A stretch of DNA of 64,000 nucleotides, taken from positions 171,065 through 235,064 of the forward strand of contig NZ_BAAAFG010000013.1 of the NCBI RefSeq assembly GCF_039523415.1, read 5' to 3'. Shown piece after piece: positions 8,494 through 17,901 of this stretch (the stretch's first letter is position 1; each line of letters begins with the position of its first letter). The translations under genes and the position numbers were made by a program. Source of the stretch: Gangjinia marincola. GTDB lineage: Bacteria > Bacteroidota > Bacteroidia > Flavobacteriales > Flavobacteriaceae. The notes beneath the pieces were generated by a model. It saw only the letters and a list, made by a program, of their open reading frames with translations, made no database searches and was not told the DNA's origin.

Positions 8494-10167
8494 TTATAGC
8501 GGGCGTTGGTACTTTTTTCTTCTAAGCAGCGTATAAATAATACCGAAAATCAACAACAAGCTCAGCGGTAAAATCAAATTAAAACTCTGCCAGAGCAAAC
8601 GCTCATCTTCAACTTTATCCTGATCTAAAAACGCAATGCTTACCTCTTTTGATCTAAGATCGATTAAACCTGTATCATCCAGTAAATAGTTTACGGTATT
8701 AAGTAAAAACTCTTTGTTGCCAAAGGTTTGGCGGGTAAAACGGTCAAAGCCTAATTCATACACTTTACCGGCAGTCACCTCATTCTTTATCACATCCCCA
8801 TCTGCAATAACAACCAACTGCGTGGGCTGACTTTGCTCTTTATGTGCCGAAATGTCAAAAGGGGTAATACGGTTTTTATAGGTAGAGTTAAAGGTTCCTT
8901 CTAAAAGTACACCCAAGGCATAACGTTCATTGCCATAACTGGACGGATCAGGTTGTTGCTCTACAATACTCAGCGGGATAATCTTGGGAACGCCCTCTTT
9001 TTTCACCTTGTCTGAAGTAGACAGCAAAACCGTTTTGTTTAGATCATTTTCTAAGGTGTCAATGGTACCCGCAAAGTCAAAGCGAACCGCTTCCACATTG
9101 GTCCCAATGGGATGATTAGGGTTTGGTTGCACTAAAGGTGAATAAAACCAAGGGTAGGGATTAGATTGCGCATTAGCACCTTCGCCTACACTCAAAATGA
9201 GCGGAGCAGAAATCAAATCATTCACCAGAGTAGGGTTTAGTCGAACGCCGTAACTAAAAAAGAGGTCTTTTAAGTTGAGTTCTCTGGGAAAAGCCAGTAA
9301 TTGATTTGTAGCGTTAAAGAGACTATCTTTTTCTGCAGCGACTTGATCGACTAACCAAATGGCCTTGCCACCGTTCATAAGGTATTGATCTAGTACATAC
9401 TTTTCATTTTCGGTAAAGGCTTGAGTTGGTTTTGCTTCAATAATGAGATCAAACTCTTGAAGTTGCCCTAGAGTGCGTTGTGGATTTAGGGCGACAGAAT
9501 CTAGGGTAAAGGGTGCAGCATAGTAATATTCTTGTACCGTTTTTAAAAAATCCTGAATGTTTCGTGTAGGTAACTCCCCGTTACCCACCATAAAGGCGAT
9601 TTTCTTCTTTTTTGGGGTCACTAATTTACTAAATGCGTTGGCAAACGCATACTCCAGGTTTTCTACAGAACTATTGACCACGGCTTCATTGCTGTCACCC
9701 AATTTTTTCTTTAATAGCGGAATTTTCACCGTTTTGTTTTGATGAAACGCCGTTGCCCACGGGAACATGATGGTCTGGCTGGTTTTACCGTTTTGCAGTA
9801 CGTTGATCTGCTCAGGTGTCATGCCAAGTTGGTAGAACTCCTGGGCGATTTGTTGGGCATCGCCACCTTCTGCCGTAGGATCAACAAAGTTGAAGACGAT
9901 GTTTTTATTTTCTGCTGAAAATTCTTCCAAAAGTTGACGGGTTTCATTCTGTAGCCGTCTAAATTCTGAAGGGAATTCACCCGCTAAAAACACATCCACG
10001 ATGATGGGTGATTTGGCTTTATTGACGATTTTTATCGCCGCAGGTGACAAGGTGTAACGCTGATCTTGCGTAAAGTCAATCCTGCTGTAAGTCAAAGTTG
10101 CCAGTACATTGATTAGGATGATGCCGCCTAATATAATTCCGCCTTTTTTTAATCTCGCCTTATTCAT
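8494..10167 (-). CDS. gldG: GldG: gliding-motility ABC transporter auxiliary protein
   Basis: This 557-aa protein has a membrane segment near residues 9-28, a large extracytoplasmic region of the ABC-transporter auxiliary type (SPAAIKIVNKAKSPIIVDVF; later GKAIWLVDQV), and a C-terminal membrane segment (about 530-548) followed by a basic tail. These match GldG of gliding Bacteroidota in length and layout. GldG works with GldF and the ATPase GldA, which is not in this window. It overlaps gldF by 8 bases, so translation is probably coupled. Its cargo is not known. Confidence 0.92.
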   Translation of the reverse strand: MNKARLKKGGIILGGIILINVLATLTYSRIDFTQDQRYTLSPAAIKIVNKAKSPIIVDVFLAGEFPSEFRRLQNETRQLLEEFSAENKNIVFNFVDPTAEGGDAQQIAQEFYQLGMTPEQINVLQNGKTSQTIMFPWATAFHQNKTVKIPLLKKKLGDSNEAVVNSSVENLEYAFANAFSKLVTPKKKKIAFMVGNGELPTRNIQDFLKTVQEYYYAAPFTLDSVALNPQRTLGQLQEFDLIIEAKPTQAFTENEKYVLDQYLMNGGKAIWLVDQVAAEKDSLFNATNQLLAFPRELNLKDLFFSYGVRLNPTLVNDLISAPLILSVGEGANAQSNPYPWFYSPLVQPNPNHPIGTNVEAVRFDFAGTIDTLENDLNKTVLLSTSDKVKKEGVPKIIPLSIVEQQPDPSSYGNERYALGVLLEGTFNSTYKNRITPFDISAHKEQSQPTQLVVIADGDVIKNEVTAGKVYELGFDRFTRQTFGNKEFLLNTVNYLLDDTGLIDLRSKEVSIAFLDQDKVEDERLLWQSFNLILPLSLLLIFGIIYTLLRRKKYQRPL

Positions 10168-10885
10168 CGTGGTGCAGATTAATATAGGTGAATCCTAAAA
10201 AAAGAATGATTAAGCTTAGAAAGTAAATAAGATCTCTGGTGTCTAATACACCCCGACTTATACTTTTATAATGCGCATTCATTCCCAAATAAGAGAGGTC
10301 ATATCCGCTGTTGAAAATCTCTATATCCACCAAAGGATCAAAGGCATAATACAGCGTAAAGGCTAAAAAAACCGCTAAAATAAAAGCGACAATTTGATGC
10401 TGAGATAGGGTAGAGGCAAACACGCCTACTGCGGTAAATACAGCACCTAGAAAAAATAATCCCAGATACGACCCAACCGTCGCGCCTACATCAAAATTTC
10501 CCGCAGGGTTTCCTAATTGTGAAATGGTGATCAAGTAAAGTAGTGTGGGGATCAATGCCAAAATCACGATCAGGACATTGCCTAAATATTTAGCGAGAAC
10601 CAGCTTTTTTTTAGAGATGGGTTTTGTCAATAGTAATTCTAAGGTACCCTGTCGTTTTTCTTCAGCAAAACTTCGCATCGTAACAGCCGGAATCAAAAAA
10701 ATAAACACCCAAGGAGCTAACCTGAAAAATGACGTTAGCTCTGCAAAACCGTAATCAAACACATTAAATTCTCCCGGGAAAACCCAAAGAAACAAACCGT
10801 TTATGATAAGAAATAATCCAATGACCAAATATCCAATGGCACTGGAAAAAAAACTCTGTATCTCTTTTATGATGATCGCTGTCAA
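10160..10885 (-). CDS. gldF: GldF: gliding-motility ABC transporter permease
   Basis: The 241-aa membrane protein has six hydrophobic segments and the ABC-2 permease signature AEEKRQGTLELLLTKPIS between the second and third. The N-terminus (KEIQSFFSSAIGYLVIGLFL) matches GldF. The only start that keeps it is TTG at 10885; no ATG or GTG is available nearby. It is the membrane part of the GldA-GldF-GldG transporter. gldG follows with an 8-base overlap. Confidence 0.92.
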   Translation of the reverse strand: MTAIIIKEIQSFFSSAIGYLVIGLFLIINGLFLWVFPGEFNVFDYGFAELTSFFRLAPWVFIFLIPAVTMRSFAEEKRQGTLELLLTKPISKKKLVLAKYLGNVLIVILALIPTLLYLITISQLGNPAGNFDVGATVGSYLGLFFLGAVFTAVGVFASTLSQHQIVAFILAVFLAFTLYYAFDPLVDIEIFNSGYDLSYLGMNAHYKSISRGVLDTRDLIYFLSLIILFLGFTYINLHHDE

Positions 10886-11013
10886 CTACACTTATATTGA
10901 TCCCTCACTTCCGTCTCTCCCAAAGTGAGAGAAACTTATTTTTGGGTTTTATTATATTCTATTTTGTCAGTATCAAATAATGAACGTTTGTAACTTTAAC
11001 ACTGCCATCCTGA

Positions 11014-11102
11014 GCTTGTCGAAGGGCTAACCTCTAACCTTGTCACCCTGAGTACTTCGATAAACTCAGCATAGCACTTGTCGAAGGGCTAACCTCTAAC
11101 CT
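11014..11102. repeat. Two direct copies of a CTTGTCGAAGGGCTAACC element
   Basis: CTTGTCGAAGGGCTAACCTCTAACC occurs at about 11016-11039 and again at about 11078-11102. Between them lies a small inverted repeat, CTGAGTACTTCGATAAACTCAG. The sequence type (TGAGCTTGTCGAAGG) is a dispersed intergenic element often seen in flavobacterial genomes. It fills part of the gap between gldF and the downstream end of the glutamate-synthase-like gene. Confidence 0.75.
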
Positions 11103-12704
11103 TTAATACCTCACATCTTTTTCATTAAGCTTCTTAGCTACTTTCTTAGCTTTATAGTTTCCGCCTAAATGAGGACAAGTCTGCATCTCAAGGATACCCT
11201 TATGTTCAACGCGCTTTTTATCATAACCGTATACGCTGGACAACGGCTGACTCAAACTTTTATCTCCTAAATTCACATCCACATCTTCCATAGTCAAATC
11301 ACAAGGATGTTCGTACCCACAGGCATGCGTAATTTCGATAAACTCTTTTCTAAAATTTTTGAAATAATAATCAACACGTTCGGCTTTATCAGTCACATTA
11401 ATTCCTGCCTGTAACCAGCGGTTTTGTGTGGCGACCCCGGTAGGGCAGGTATTATCATGGCATTTTTTAGCTTGAATACAACCAATGCTCAACATGGCTT
11501 CGCGGGCAACGTTAATTACATCAACCCCCATCGCAAAGGCCATGGCAGCTTTAGCAGGAAAGCCCAGCTTACCGCTCCCTATAAATACGATGCGATCGCA
11601 CAAATCACGATCCTTAAAAATTTTATACACTTCACTAAATCCGTAGACCCAGGGTAGAGCAACATGATCTGCAAAACTAGGCGGAGCAGCACCGGTGCCA
11701 CCCTCACCACCATCAATCGTAATAAAGTCTGGACCTACACCGGTTGTTGCCATAATATCAGCCAACTCCTTCCATTGATCCAGCTTGCCGATTGCCGCTT
11801 TGATGCCAACGGGTAATCCAGTTTCATCAGCGATTTCTTCGATAAACGCCACCATTTCACTAACGTTAGTGAAAGCCGTATGGTTAGGAGGGGACAATAC
11901 ATCTTTACCTTGGGGTACATTTCTTATTTCGGCGATTTCTTTAGAGATTTTTGATGCCGGTAGGACGCCCCCTTTTCCAGGTTTTGCTCCTTGAGATAGT
12001 TTTACTTCGATGGCTCTGATTTGCGGATTTTCAGCGACCAATTTTTTCATCATTTCCATGGAGAAATTGCCTTCTTTATCTCTAACGCCAAAATACCCTG
12101 TTCCAAAATGAAAGACTACATCCGCACCTTGTTTGTGGTAAGAGGATAAGCCGCCTTCGCCTGTATTGTGATAAGCAAATGCTTTTTTGCAACCTTTGTT
12201 TAGGGATTCGATCGCTTTCGCGGAAAGTGAACCGTAGCTCATCGCAGATACGTTAATGACAGAAGCCGGTCGGTAAGGACGTTTTCTTCTATTCTTGCCC
12301 ATAACCTTAGCCGAAGGTAAAAAGTAAGGATCTTTTTTCTGCGGATGATCATTTGCCAGTTTAAAAGGCATCATCGCGTTATTGATAAAGATGTACTGGG
12401 ATTGATAAATATCTCGATCTGTCCCGAAGCCTTCATAATTATTCTCGTTCTTGGCCGAAGCATAAATCCAGCCCCGCTCTATTCGATTAAAAGGTAGCTC
12501 TTCTCTGTTATTCGCGACGATGTATTGTCTAAGCTCTGGGCCTATGCTTTCCAGCATGTATCTAAAATGACCCAACACCGGGAAGTTATGTAAAATGGTG
12601 TGTTCCTTATTAAAAAAAACATCCTTAATGGCAATGATAACAATGACTGCGATAAGGTATCCCCACCAGGGGATTTGAGATAAAAATTCTAGGATTTGAT
12701 CCAT
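11103..12704 (-). CDS. FMN-binding glutamate synthase family protein
   Basis: This 533-aa protein has one N-terminal membrane segment (about residues 14-27) and then the FMN-binding TIM barrel of the glutamate synthase large subunit. Visible motifs are SAMSYGSLS, EGGLSSYH, KLSQGAKPGKGG, TIDGGEGGTGAAP and a Cys cluster CIQAKKCHDNTCPTGVATQ like the Fe-S site of GltB. It lacks the glutaminase domain, so it is not a complete glutamate synthase. Stand-alone members probably act as FMN oxidoreductases; the substrate is unproven. The M20 amidohydrolase gene ends four bases upstream, suggesting one operon. Confidence 0.88.
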   Translation of the reverse strand: MDQILEFLSQIPWWGYLIAVIVIIAIKDVFFNKEHTILHNFPVLGHFRYMLESIGPELRQYIVANNREELPFNRIERGWIYASAKNENNYEGFGTDRDIYQSQYIFINNAMMPFKLANDHPQKKDPYFLPSAKVMGKNRRKRPYRPASVINVSAMSYGSLSAKAIESLNKGCKKAFAYHNTGEGGLSSYHKQGADVVFHFGTGYFGVRDKEGNFSMEMMKKLVAENPQIRAIEVKLSQGAKPGKGGVLPASKISKEIAEIRNVPQGKDVLSPPNHTAFTNVSEMVAFIEEIADETGLPVGIKAAIGKLDQWKELADIMATTGVGPDFITIDGGEGGTGAAPPSFADHVALPWVYGFSEVYKIFKDRDLCDRIVFIGSGKLGFPAKAAMAFAMGVDVINVAREAMLSIGCIQAKKCHDNTCPTGVATQNRWLQAGINVTDKAERVDYYFKNFRKEFIEITHACGYEHPCDLTMEDVDVNLGDKSLSQPLSSVYGYDKKRVEHKGILEMQTCPHLGGNYKAKKVAKKLNEKDVRY

Positions 12705-12708
12705 TTAG

Positions 12709-13995
12709 TTACTGCGCATTTAGATAATCAATCGCTAACTGTGACATCACTTTTACACCCAACAGCAAACCGCTTTCGTCAATTTTAAAATCCGGGGTGT
12801 GGTGTGGGAAAGCATCTTTATTCCCGGGTGTCATCCCACCTAAAAAGAAATAAAATCCGGGAACTTCTTCTTGAAAGAATGAAAAGTCTTCACCACCCGT
12901 AGTGGCTTTGACCAATTCCACATTTTCCTTTCCTGCAATTCCTTGTAGCGTGGGTAACATTTTAGCGGTCAAGTCCAAATCGTTGTAGGTGATTGAGGTA
13001 TTATTCTGCCACTCAATGGTAGCACTACCCCCGTAAGCTTTTGCGATATCCTGAGACATTTCTGTCATACGCCGCATAATCTTCTCACGCATCGCCGGAT
13101 CTAAGGTTCGTACCGTTCCAATCATTTCAGCACTTTCTGGGATGATGTTAAAACGGACTCCGCTGGTAATTTTACCTACGGTAATCACGGCGGCCTCATC
13201 AACCAATTTAGACTCCCTACTAATGATGGTTTGTAGGCCATCAATAATTTTTGCCGAAATAACAATTGGATCAACTCCGCTCCAAGGCGCAGAACCGTGG
13301 GTTTGCTTTCCTTTTACATTAATCACAAAACGTTCTACCGCAGCCATGGTGCCGCCGGGCTTATAGCGAATAGTTCCTACAGGAGTACCGCTATTGATAT
13401 GCAGTCCAAAAATAGCATCTACATCTGGACTTTTTAAAACCCCTTCTTTGATCATGAGTTTAGCACCACCTTCTTCACCGGGTGGCGGACCCTCTTCGGC
13501 AGGCTGAAAGATGAACTTTACCGTCCCATTAATTTTATCTTTGTGCTTAGTTAAAATTTCGGCAACTCCCATGAGAATGGCAGTGTGGGTGTCGTGTCCA
13601 CAGGCATGCATCACACCGGTTTCGGTATTGAGAAAGGCTGTTTTTACTTCAGATTTAAAGGGTAGGTCATTTCGTTCAGTCACCGGCAGGGCATCTATAT
13701 CTGCTCTAAGTGCCACTGTTTTACCGGGTTGATCTCCTTTTAAGACTGCTACAACACCTGTTTTAGCGATCCCGGTTTCAACTTCAAGGCCTAATTTTTT
13801 GAGGTGTTTGGCAATTTTTTCAGCTGTTTTGAATTCCCGATTAGAAAGTTCTGGATATTGGTGCAAATCGCGTCTCCAGTCAATAACTTTCAGTTCTATT
13901 TTTTCGGCTTCTTTTTCTAAGGCTGGATCCATTTGAGCATGACCCAGCACAAAGGATAGGCCAAGGATGAAAAGCAATAAAGTTCGTAGTGTCAT
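12709..13995 (-). CDS. M20 family amidohydrolase/peptidase, exported
   Basis: The 428-aa protein begins with a signal peptide (LRTLLLFILGLSFVLGHAQ) and continues as an M20D enzyme of the IAA-amino-acid / hippurate hydrolase type. Metal and catalytic motifs are RRDLHQYPELS, ALRADIDALPV, MHACGHDTHTA, FQPAEEG and a late ATTGGEDFS. These enzymes hydrolyse N-acyl amino acids using two metal ions. The signal peptide points to the periplasm or cell surface. It is the first gene of a probable two-gene unit with the FMN enzyme. Confidence 0.9.
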   Translation of the reverse strand: MTLRTLLLFILGLSFVLGHAQMDPALEKEAEKIELKVIDWRRDLHQYPELSNREFKTAEKIAKHLKKLGLEVETGIAKTGVVAVLKGDQPGKTVALRADIDALPVTERNDLPFKSEVKTAFLNTETGVMHACGHDTHTAILMGVAEILTKHKDKINGTVKFIFQPAEEGPPPGEEGGAKLMIKEGVLKSPDVDAIFGLHINSGTPVGTIRYKPGGTMAAVERFVINVKGKQTHGSAPWSGVDPIVISAKIIDGLQTIISRESKLVDEAAVITVGKITSGVRFNIIPESAEMIGTVRTLDPAMREKIMRRMTEMSQDIAKAYGGSATIEWQNNTSITYNDLDLTAKMLPTLQGIAGKENVELVKATTGGEDFSFFQEEVPGFYFFLGGMTPGNKDAFPHHTPDFKIDESGLLLGVKVMSQLAIDYLNAQ

Positions 13996-14047
13996 GGGTG
14001 GATTATTTAAAAAAGGAAAGTTACTATTTTTAATTCCGTCAAAAAAA

Positions 14048-14578
14048 TTAGAACCGTATTAAGCGATAGTCTTGATTTTGTAATTGGACCAAAGCGGTCA
14101 TGGCCGAAAGAGCCAGATCAACTTCAGGCAGCAACATTTCTTTAGTTAATTCGCGATAGCCTGCGGTTTGTCCACATAAAATAACCTGTATGTCATGTGT
14201 AGCTAATGCTGTAATAAGTGGTGCATTGGGATTAGCTACGTTAAATTTTCCGCGATAAGCGGTATTGGTTAAAAGATCATTTGCTGCTTCGCCATGAATG
14301 ACCAGAGCAATATTGATATTTTCTTTGGGTACGCCCGCAAGAATATGCATGTTCAAAAAGCGCGCAGCTGTTTCAATTAGAGGATTGATGCTAGTGTGAT
14401 CAGTCACGCTGCGACCTACATCAAACACAACGTTGAATTTTTGATTTATCGCTGTTTTAAACTCAGGCTGATCGACTTGAAATGTATTTCCAAAGTCTGA
14501 AATAGGTTCTTCTGGTCGCTGCGAAAATCCAATAGAGGTGAGGGTAAGCAATAAGAGGAGACTAAAAAATTTCTTCAT
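14048..14578 (-). CDS. Exported DsrE-family protein
   Basis: This 176-aa protein has a signal peptide (KKFFSLLLLLTLTSIGFSQ) and a DsrE/F-like fold: FNVVFDVGRS, an IALVIHGEAA strand, and VILCGQTAGYRE with the conserved Cys of the family. DsrE-like proteins handle sulfur or are structural relatives of such carriers; exported versions in Bacteroidota have no established role. It is alone, minus strand, with the helicase gene starting divergently about 140 bases away. Confidence 0.78.
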   Translation of the reverse strand: MKKFFSLLLLLTLTSIGFSQRPEEPISDFGNTFQVDQPEFKTAINQKFNVVFDVGRSVTDHTSINPLIETAARFLNMHILAGVPKENINIALVIHGEAANDLLTNTAYRGKFNVANPNAPLITALATHDIQVILCGQTAGYRELTKEMLLPEVDLALSAMTALVQLQNQDYRLIRF

Positions 14579-14717
14579 GCAACGAAGTTATTAAAAAGCA
14601 AAAGATGTACAATAGTAGGCGATTTTATTTACGTTGAAAACTGCTTAAAAAGAATAGAGCTTTGACTTGAAAAAAGAGGGGCTTTTGACTAAATTCACGC
14701 AGTTAAAAAAGAAGAGC

Positions 14718-17042
14718 TTGGAGCAGTATTTAGCACAATTAAATGAGCCGCAACGCGAAGCGGTTTTACACAAAGATGGGCCCATGATGGTGATTGCCGG
14801 GGCAGGATCCGGCAAAACGCGGGTGTTGACTTTTAGGATTACCTATTTAATGAGCCTGGGGGTTGATTCATTTAATATTTTAGCGCTCACCTTCACCAAC
14901 AAAGCGGCACGCGAGATGAAGAAGCGTATTGCAGAGATTGTTGGTAACAGCGAAGCCAAAAACCTGTGGATGGGGACATTTCACTCTGTTTTTGCCCGTA
15001 TGCTGCGCTATGAAGCCGATAAATTAGGATACCCCAATAATTTCACGATTTATGACACGCAGGATTCCCAACGACTTATTTCTGCGATTATCAAAGAGAT
15101 GCAGCTGGATAAAGATATTTATAAATATAAGCAGGTGTATTCCAGAATATCCTCGTATAAAAATAGTTTGATTACGGTCAAAGCCTATTTTCAAAACCCC
15201 GAATTGATCGAAGCTGACGCCATGGCGAAACGTCCGCGATTAGGAGACATCTACAAAGAATATGTGGATCGGTGTTTTAAAGCCGGGGCGATGGATTTTG
15301 ATGATTTATTGTTAAAGACCAATGAACTTTTAACGCGTTTTCCAGATGTGTTAGCGAAATATCAGGATAGATTCAGGTATATTTTAGTAGATGAGTACCA
15401 AGATACTAATCATAGTCAATACCTCATTGTTCGGGCTTTGAGCGATAGGTTTCAAAATATTTGTGTGGTAGGTGATGATGCACAGAGTATCTATGCCTTT
15501 AGGGGTGCAAATATTAATAATATTCTCAATTTTCAGCGTGATTATGACGAGGTAGCTTCGTTTAGACTGGAACAAAATTATAGGTCAACGAAGAACATCG
15601 TTCAGGCCGCAAACTCAGTCATAGAAAAAAATAAGACCCGTTTAGATAAAGTCGTTTGGACGGCAAATGACGAAGGTGCTCCCATAATTGTCAATCGACT
15701 AGTCACAGATGCCGAAGAGGGCCGTTTTGTCGCCAGCAGCATTTTTGAGACTAAAATGAAAGAGCAACTGCTCAACGGGGCGTTTGCCATTTTGTATCGC
15801 ACCAATGCACAGAGTAGGGCGATGGAAGATGCGTTGCGGAAAAAAGATATTCCTTATCGTATCTACGGCGGACTTTCATTTTACCAGCGAAAAGAGGTTA
15901 AGGATGTACTTTCTTATCTGCGTTTACTCATCAATCCAAAAGATGAGGAAGCCATAAAACGAGTTATTAATTATCCCGCCCGGGGAATAGGGCAGACCAC
16001 CATGGATAAGCTGACCATTGCTGCCAAGCAATATGACCGATCTATTTTTGAAGTGATTGAACACATCGATCAATTGGAACTGGGAATAAACGCAGGTACA
16101 CGCACTAAGCTGAAGAATTTTGTCAATATGATCAAAAGCTTTGCGATCATGAGTGAGAAGGAAGATGCCTTCGCTGTCGCGGAAGCAGTCACAAAAAAAA
16201 CCGGCTTAGTACAAGAATTAAAAAAAGATGGCACACCGGAAGGAATCGCCCGGATAGAAAATATCGAAGAACTCCTGAATGGTATTAGGGATTTCGTTGA
16301 AGGTCAGCAGGAGCTAGCTGATGCCACGGGATCACTGGCAGAGTTTTTAGAAGATGTTGCGCTTGCCACAACTTTAGATAATGATACGGGAGATGATGAT
16401 CGTGTATCGTTGATGACGATTCACCTGGCAAAAGGACTTGAATTCCCGTATGTGTATATCGTAGGGATGGAAGAAGATTTGTTCCCCAGCGCGATGAGTA
16501 TGAATACGCGATCTGAGTTAGAAGAAGAACGCCGACTATTTTATGTAGCGCTCACTCGTGCAGAAAAGCAAGCTTACCTTACCTATACGCAAAGTCGTTA
16601 CCGCTGGGGAAAACTCATTGATGCAGAACCCAGCCGATTTATTGAAGAGATTGACGATCAATTTTTAATGCATATGGTGCCGCAAGATGACTATCGCTAT
16701 AAACCACTTATTGATCGCGATATTTTTGGGGAGGTAGATAAAAGTAAACTGCGCCAGACTAAACCTACAGCCGGAACTCCACCACCATCTCATCGTCCAA
16801 CAGATGAGCAGCTGCGAAAATTACGCAGTATAAAACCCGTTCAAGATAATGGTCAAGGTTTACCTAAAGTCATGCCTATAAGCTTAGTGCCCGGTCAAGA
16901 AGTGGAACACATGCGCTTTGGAAAAGGAAAAGTCATTAAAATCGATGGTGTAGGTCAAGACAAAAAAGCCGAAATCAACTTTGATAATGGGGGCATTAAA
17001 AAGCTATTGTTGAGGTTTGCTAAACTAAAAGTATTCGAGTGA
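14718..17042 (+). CDS. uvrD: UvrD/PcrA-type superfamily 1 DNA helicase
   Basis: The protein of about 774 aa shows all superfamily 1A motifs in order: LNEPQREAV (Q motif), AGAGSGKT (Walker A), TFTNKAAREM (Ia), VDEYQDTN (II), VVGDDAQSIYAFRGA (III), LEQNYRST (IV), VSLMTIHLAKGLEFPYV (V) and YVALTRAE (VI). A C-terminal beta segment (EVEHMRFGKGKVIKI) is typical of the PcrA/UvrD group. It unwinds DNA 3' to 5' in repair and replication restart. The start is not ATG: the TTG at 14718 gives the family N-terminus EQYLAQLNEPQ, and an earlier TTG at 14667 would add 17 residues. Confidence 0.93.
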   Translation: MEQYLAQLNEPQREAVLHKDGPMMVIAGAGSGKTRVLTFRITYLMSLGVDSFNILALTFTNKAAREMKKRIAEIVGNSEAKNLWMGTFHSVFARMLRYEADKLGYPNNFTIYDTQDSQRLISAIIKEMQLDKDIYKYKQVYSRISSYKNSLITVKAYFQNPELIEADAMAKRPRLGDIYKEYVDRCFKAGAMDFDDLLLKTNELLTRFPDVLAKYQDRFRYILVDEYQDTNHSQYLIVRALSDRFQNICVVGDDAQSIYAFRGANINNILNFQRDYDEVASFRLEQNYRSTKNIVQAANSVIEKNKTRLDKVVWTANDEGAPIIVNRLVTDAEEGRFVASSIFETKMKEQLLNGAFAILYRTNAQSRAMEDALRKKDIPYRIYGGLSFYQRKEVKDVLSYLRLLINPKDEEAIKRVINYPARGIGQTTMDKLTIAAKQYDRSIFEVIEHIDQLELGINAGTRTKLKNFVNMIKSFAIMSEKEDAFAVAEAVTKKTGLVQELKKDGTPEGIARIENIEELLNGIRDFVEGQQELADATGSLAEFLEDVALATTLDNDTGDDDRVSLMTIHLAKGLEFPYVYIVGMEEDLFPSAMSMNTRSELEEERRLFYVALTRAEKQAYLTYTQSRYRWGKLIDAEPSRFIEEIDDQFLMHMVPQDDYRYKPLIDRDIFGEVDKSKLRQTKPTAGTPPPSHRPTDEQLRKLRSIKPVQDNGQGLPKVMPISLVPGQEVEHMRFGKGKVIKIDGVGQDKKAEINFDNGGIKKLLLRFAKLKVFE

Positions 17043-17043
17043 A

Positions 17044-17412
17044 TTGAAGGATTTTGAGATACAATCAATACGACCTTTTATTGGGGCTAAAGATTTTAAA
17101 ATTAGTCGTAAATTCTACTTGGATTGGGGATTTATCGAATTCAAAATATCAAGTAAATTATCGTATTTCAATTTAAACGGATTTGGTTTTTATCTGCAGG
17201 ATTATTACAGTAAGGAATGGGTTGATAATTCAATGATTTTTCTCGAAGTAGAAAACCTTGAAGAATACCACAAGCATTTAAAGCATTTAAATTTTATTTC
17301 CGGTTATACCACCGCACGTTCTTCTGCTATACAACGAAAGGATTGGGGACGTGAATTCTTTGTACATGACCCTTCAGGTATTCTTTGGCACGTAGGTAAT
17401 TTTCTAACATAG
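17044..17412 (+). CDS. VOC superfamily (glyoxalase/bleomycin-resistance-like) protein
   Basis: This 122-aa single-domain protein has the vicinal-oxygen-chelate pattern: SIRPFIGAKDFKISRKFYLDWGF at the first half-module and FFVHDPSGILWHVG at the C-terminal metal-ligand strand. The activity cannot be assigned; family members include glyoxalases, dioxygenases and drug-binding proteins. It starts with TTG one base after the helicase stop, with no ATG nearby. A link to the helicase is likely only transcriptional. Confidence 0.72.
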   Translation: MKDFEIQSIRPFIGAKDFKISRKFYLDWGFIEFKISSKLSYFNLNGFGFYLQDYYSKEWVDNSMIFLEVENLEEYHKHLKHLNFISGYTTARSSAIQRKDWGREFFVHDPSGILWHVGNFLT

Positions 17413-17558
17413 GCGTTTTTCTATTAGCTACTGTCATCATTTCTTAAATGGCAGTAACCCCTGACTATAAATCAGGATTTCCTTAACACTTTGGGTTAAT
17501 CAATTGTTATTCTTTTGGTTACAATGGAGATTCTTTCTAATTTTAAATAAAAAACAAA

Positions 17559-17771
17559 ATGATAAAAGAAGGTACAAGAGTAAAATGGAATTGGGGAAGC
17601 GGAACTGCGGAAGGTGAAGTACAAGAAACCTATACTAAAAAAGTAACAAAAACCATCAAAGGGAATGAAGTTACCCGCGATGGAGAAGAAGGAGACAAGG
17701 CACTCTATATAAAGCAAGATGATGGAGACCATGTCTTGAAAAGTGAAAGTGAAGTAGAACGTTTGGATTAG
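17559..17771 (+). CDS. DUF2945 (HVA1 TUDOR-like) small protein, typical copy
   Basis: The 70-aa sequence is a textbook DUF2945 protein: GTRVKWNWGSGTAEGEV, a KTIKGNEVTRDGEEGDKA loop, LYIKQDDGD and VLKSESEVE. The function of the family is unknown. It is very rich in charged residues and probably cytoplasmic. A small inverted repeat (CCTGA at 17460, TCAGG at 17472) lies upstream, and a strong terminator follows, so it is monocistronic. It is the better-conserved partner of the gene at 274-486. Confidence 0.88.
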   Translation: MIKEGTRVKWNWGSGTAEGEVQETYTKKVTKTIKGNEVTRDGEEGDKALYIKQDDGDHVLKSESEVERLD

Positions 17772-17794
17772 CCCCTTATTGTTTTATAAGAATG

Positions 17795-17835
17795 TAAGCC
17801 CGATAATCGCCAGATTGTTGGGCTTATATTTTTTT
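17795..17835 (+). terminator. Intrinsic terminator after the second DUF2945 gene
   Basis: TAAGCCC (17795-17801) pairs with GGGCTTA (17820-17826); the inner bases extend the pairing partly. A T-rich run follows (17829-17835). Confidence 0.82.
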
Positions 17836-17901
17836 ACATGTTGCCGCTATACATTTATATTTATTGTAAATTTAAATGTCCAATCCTAAACGTTACCTAT
17901 T

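Noticed and set aside
17044..17412. Bleomycin resistance gene
   Set aside because: The VOC fold alone does not show drug binding; only a superfamily call is supportable.
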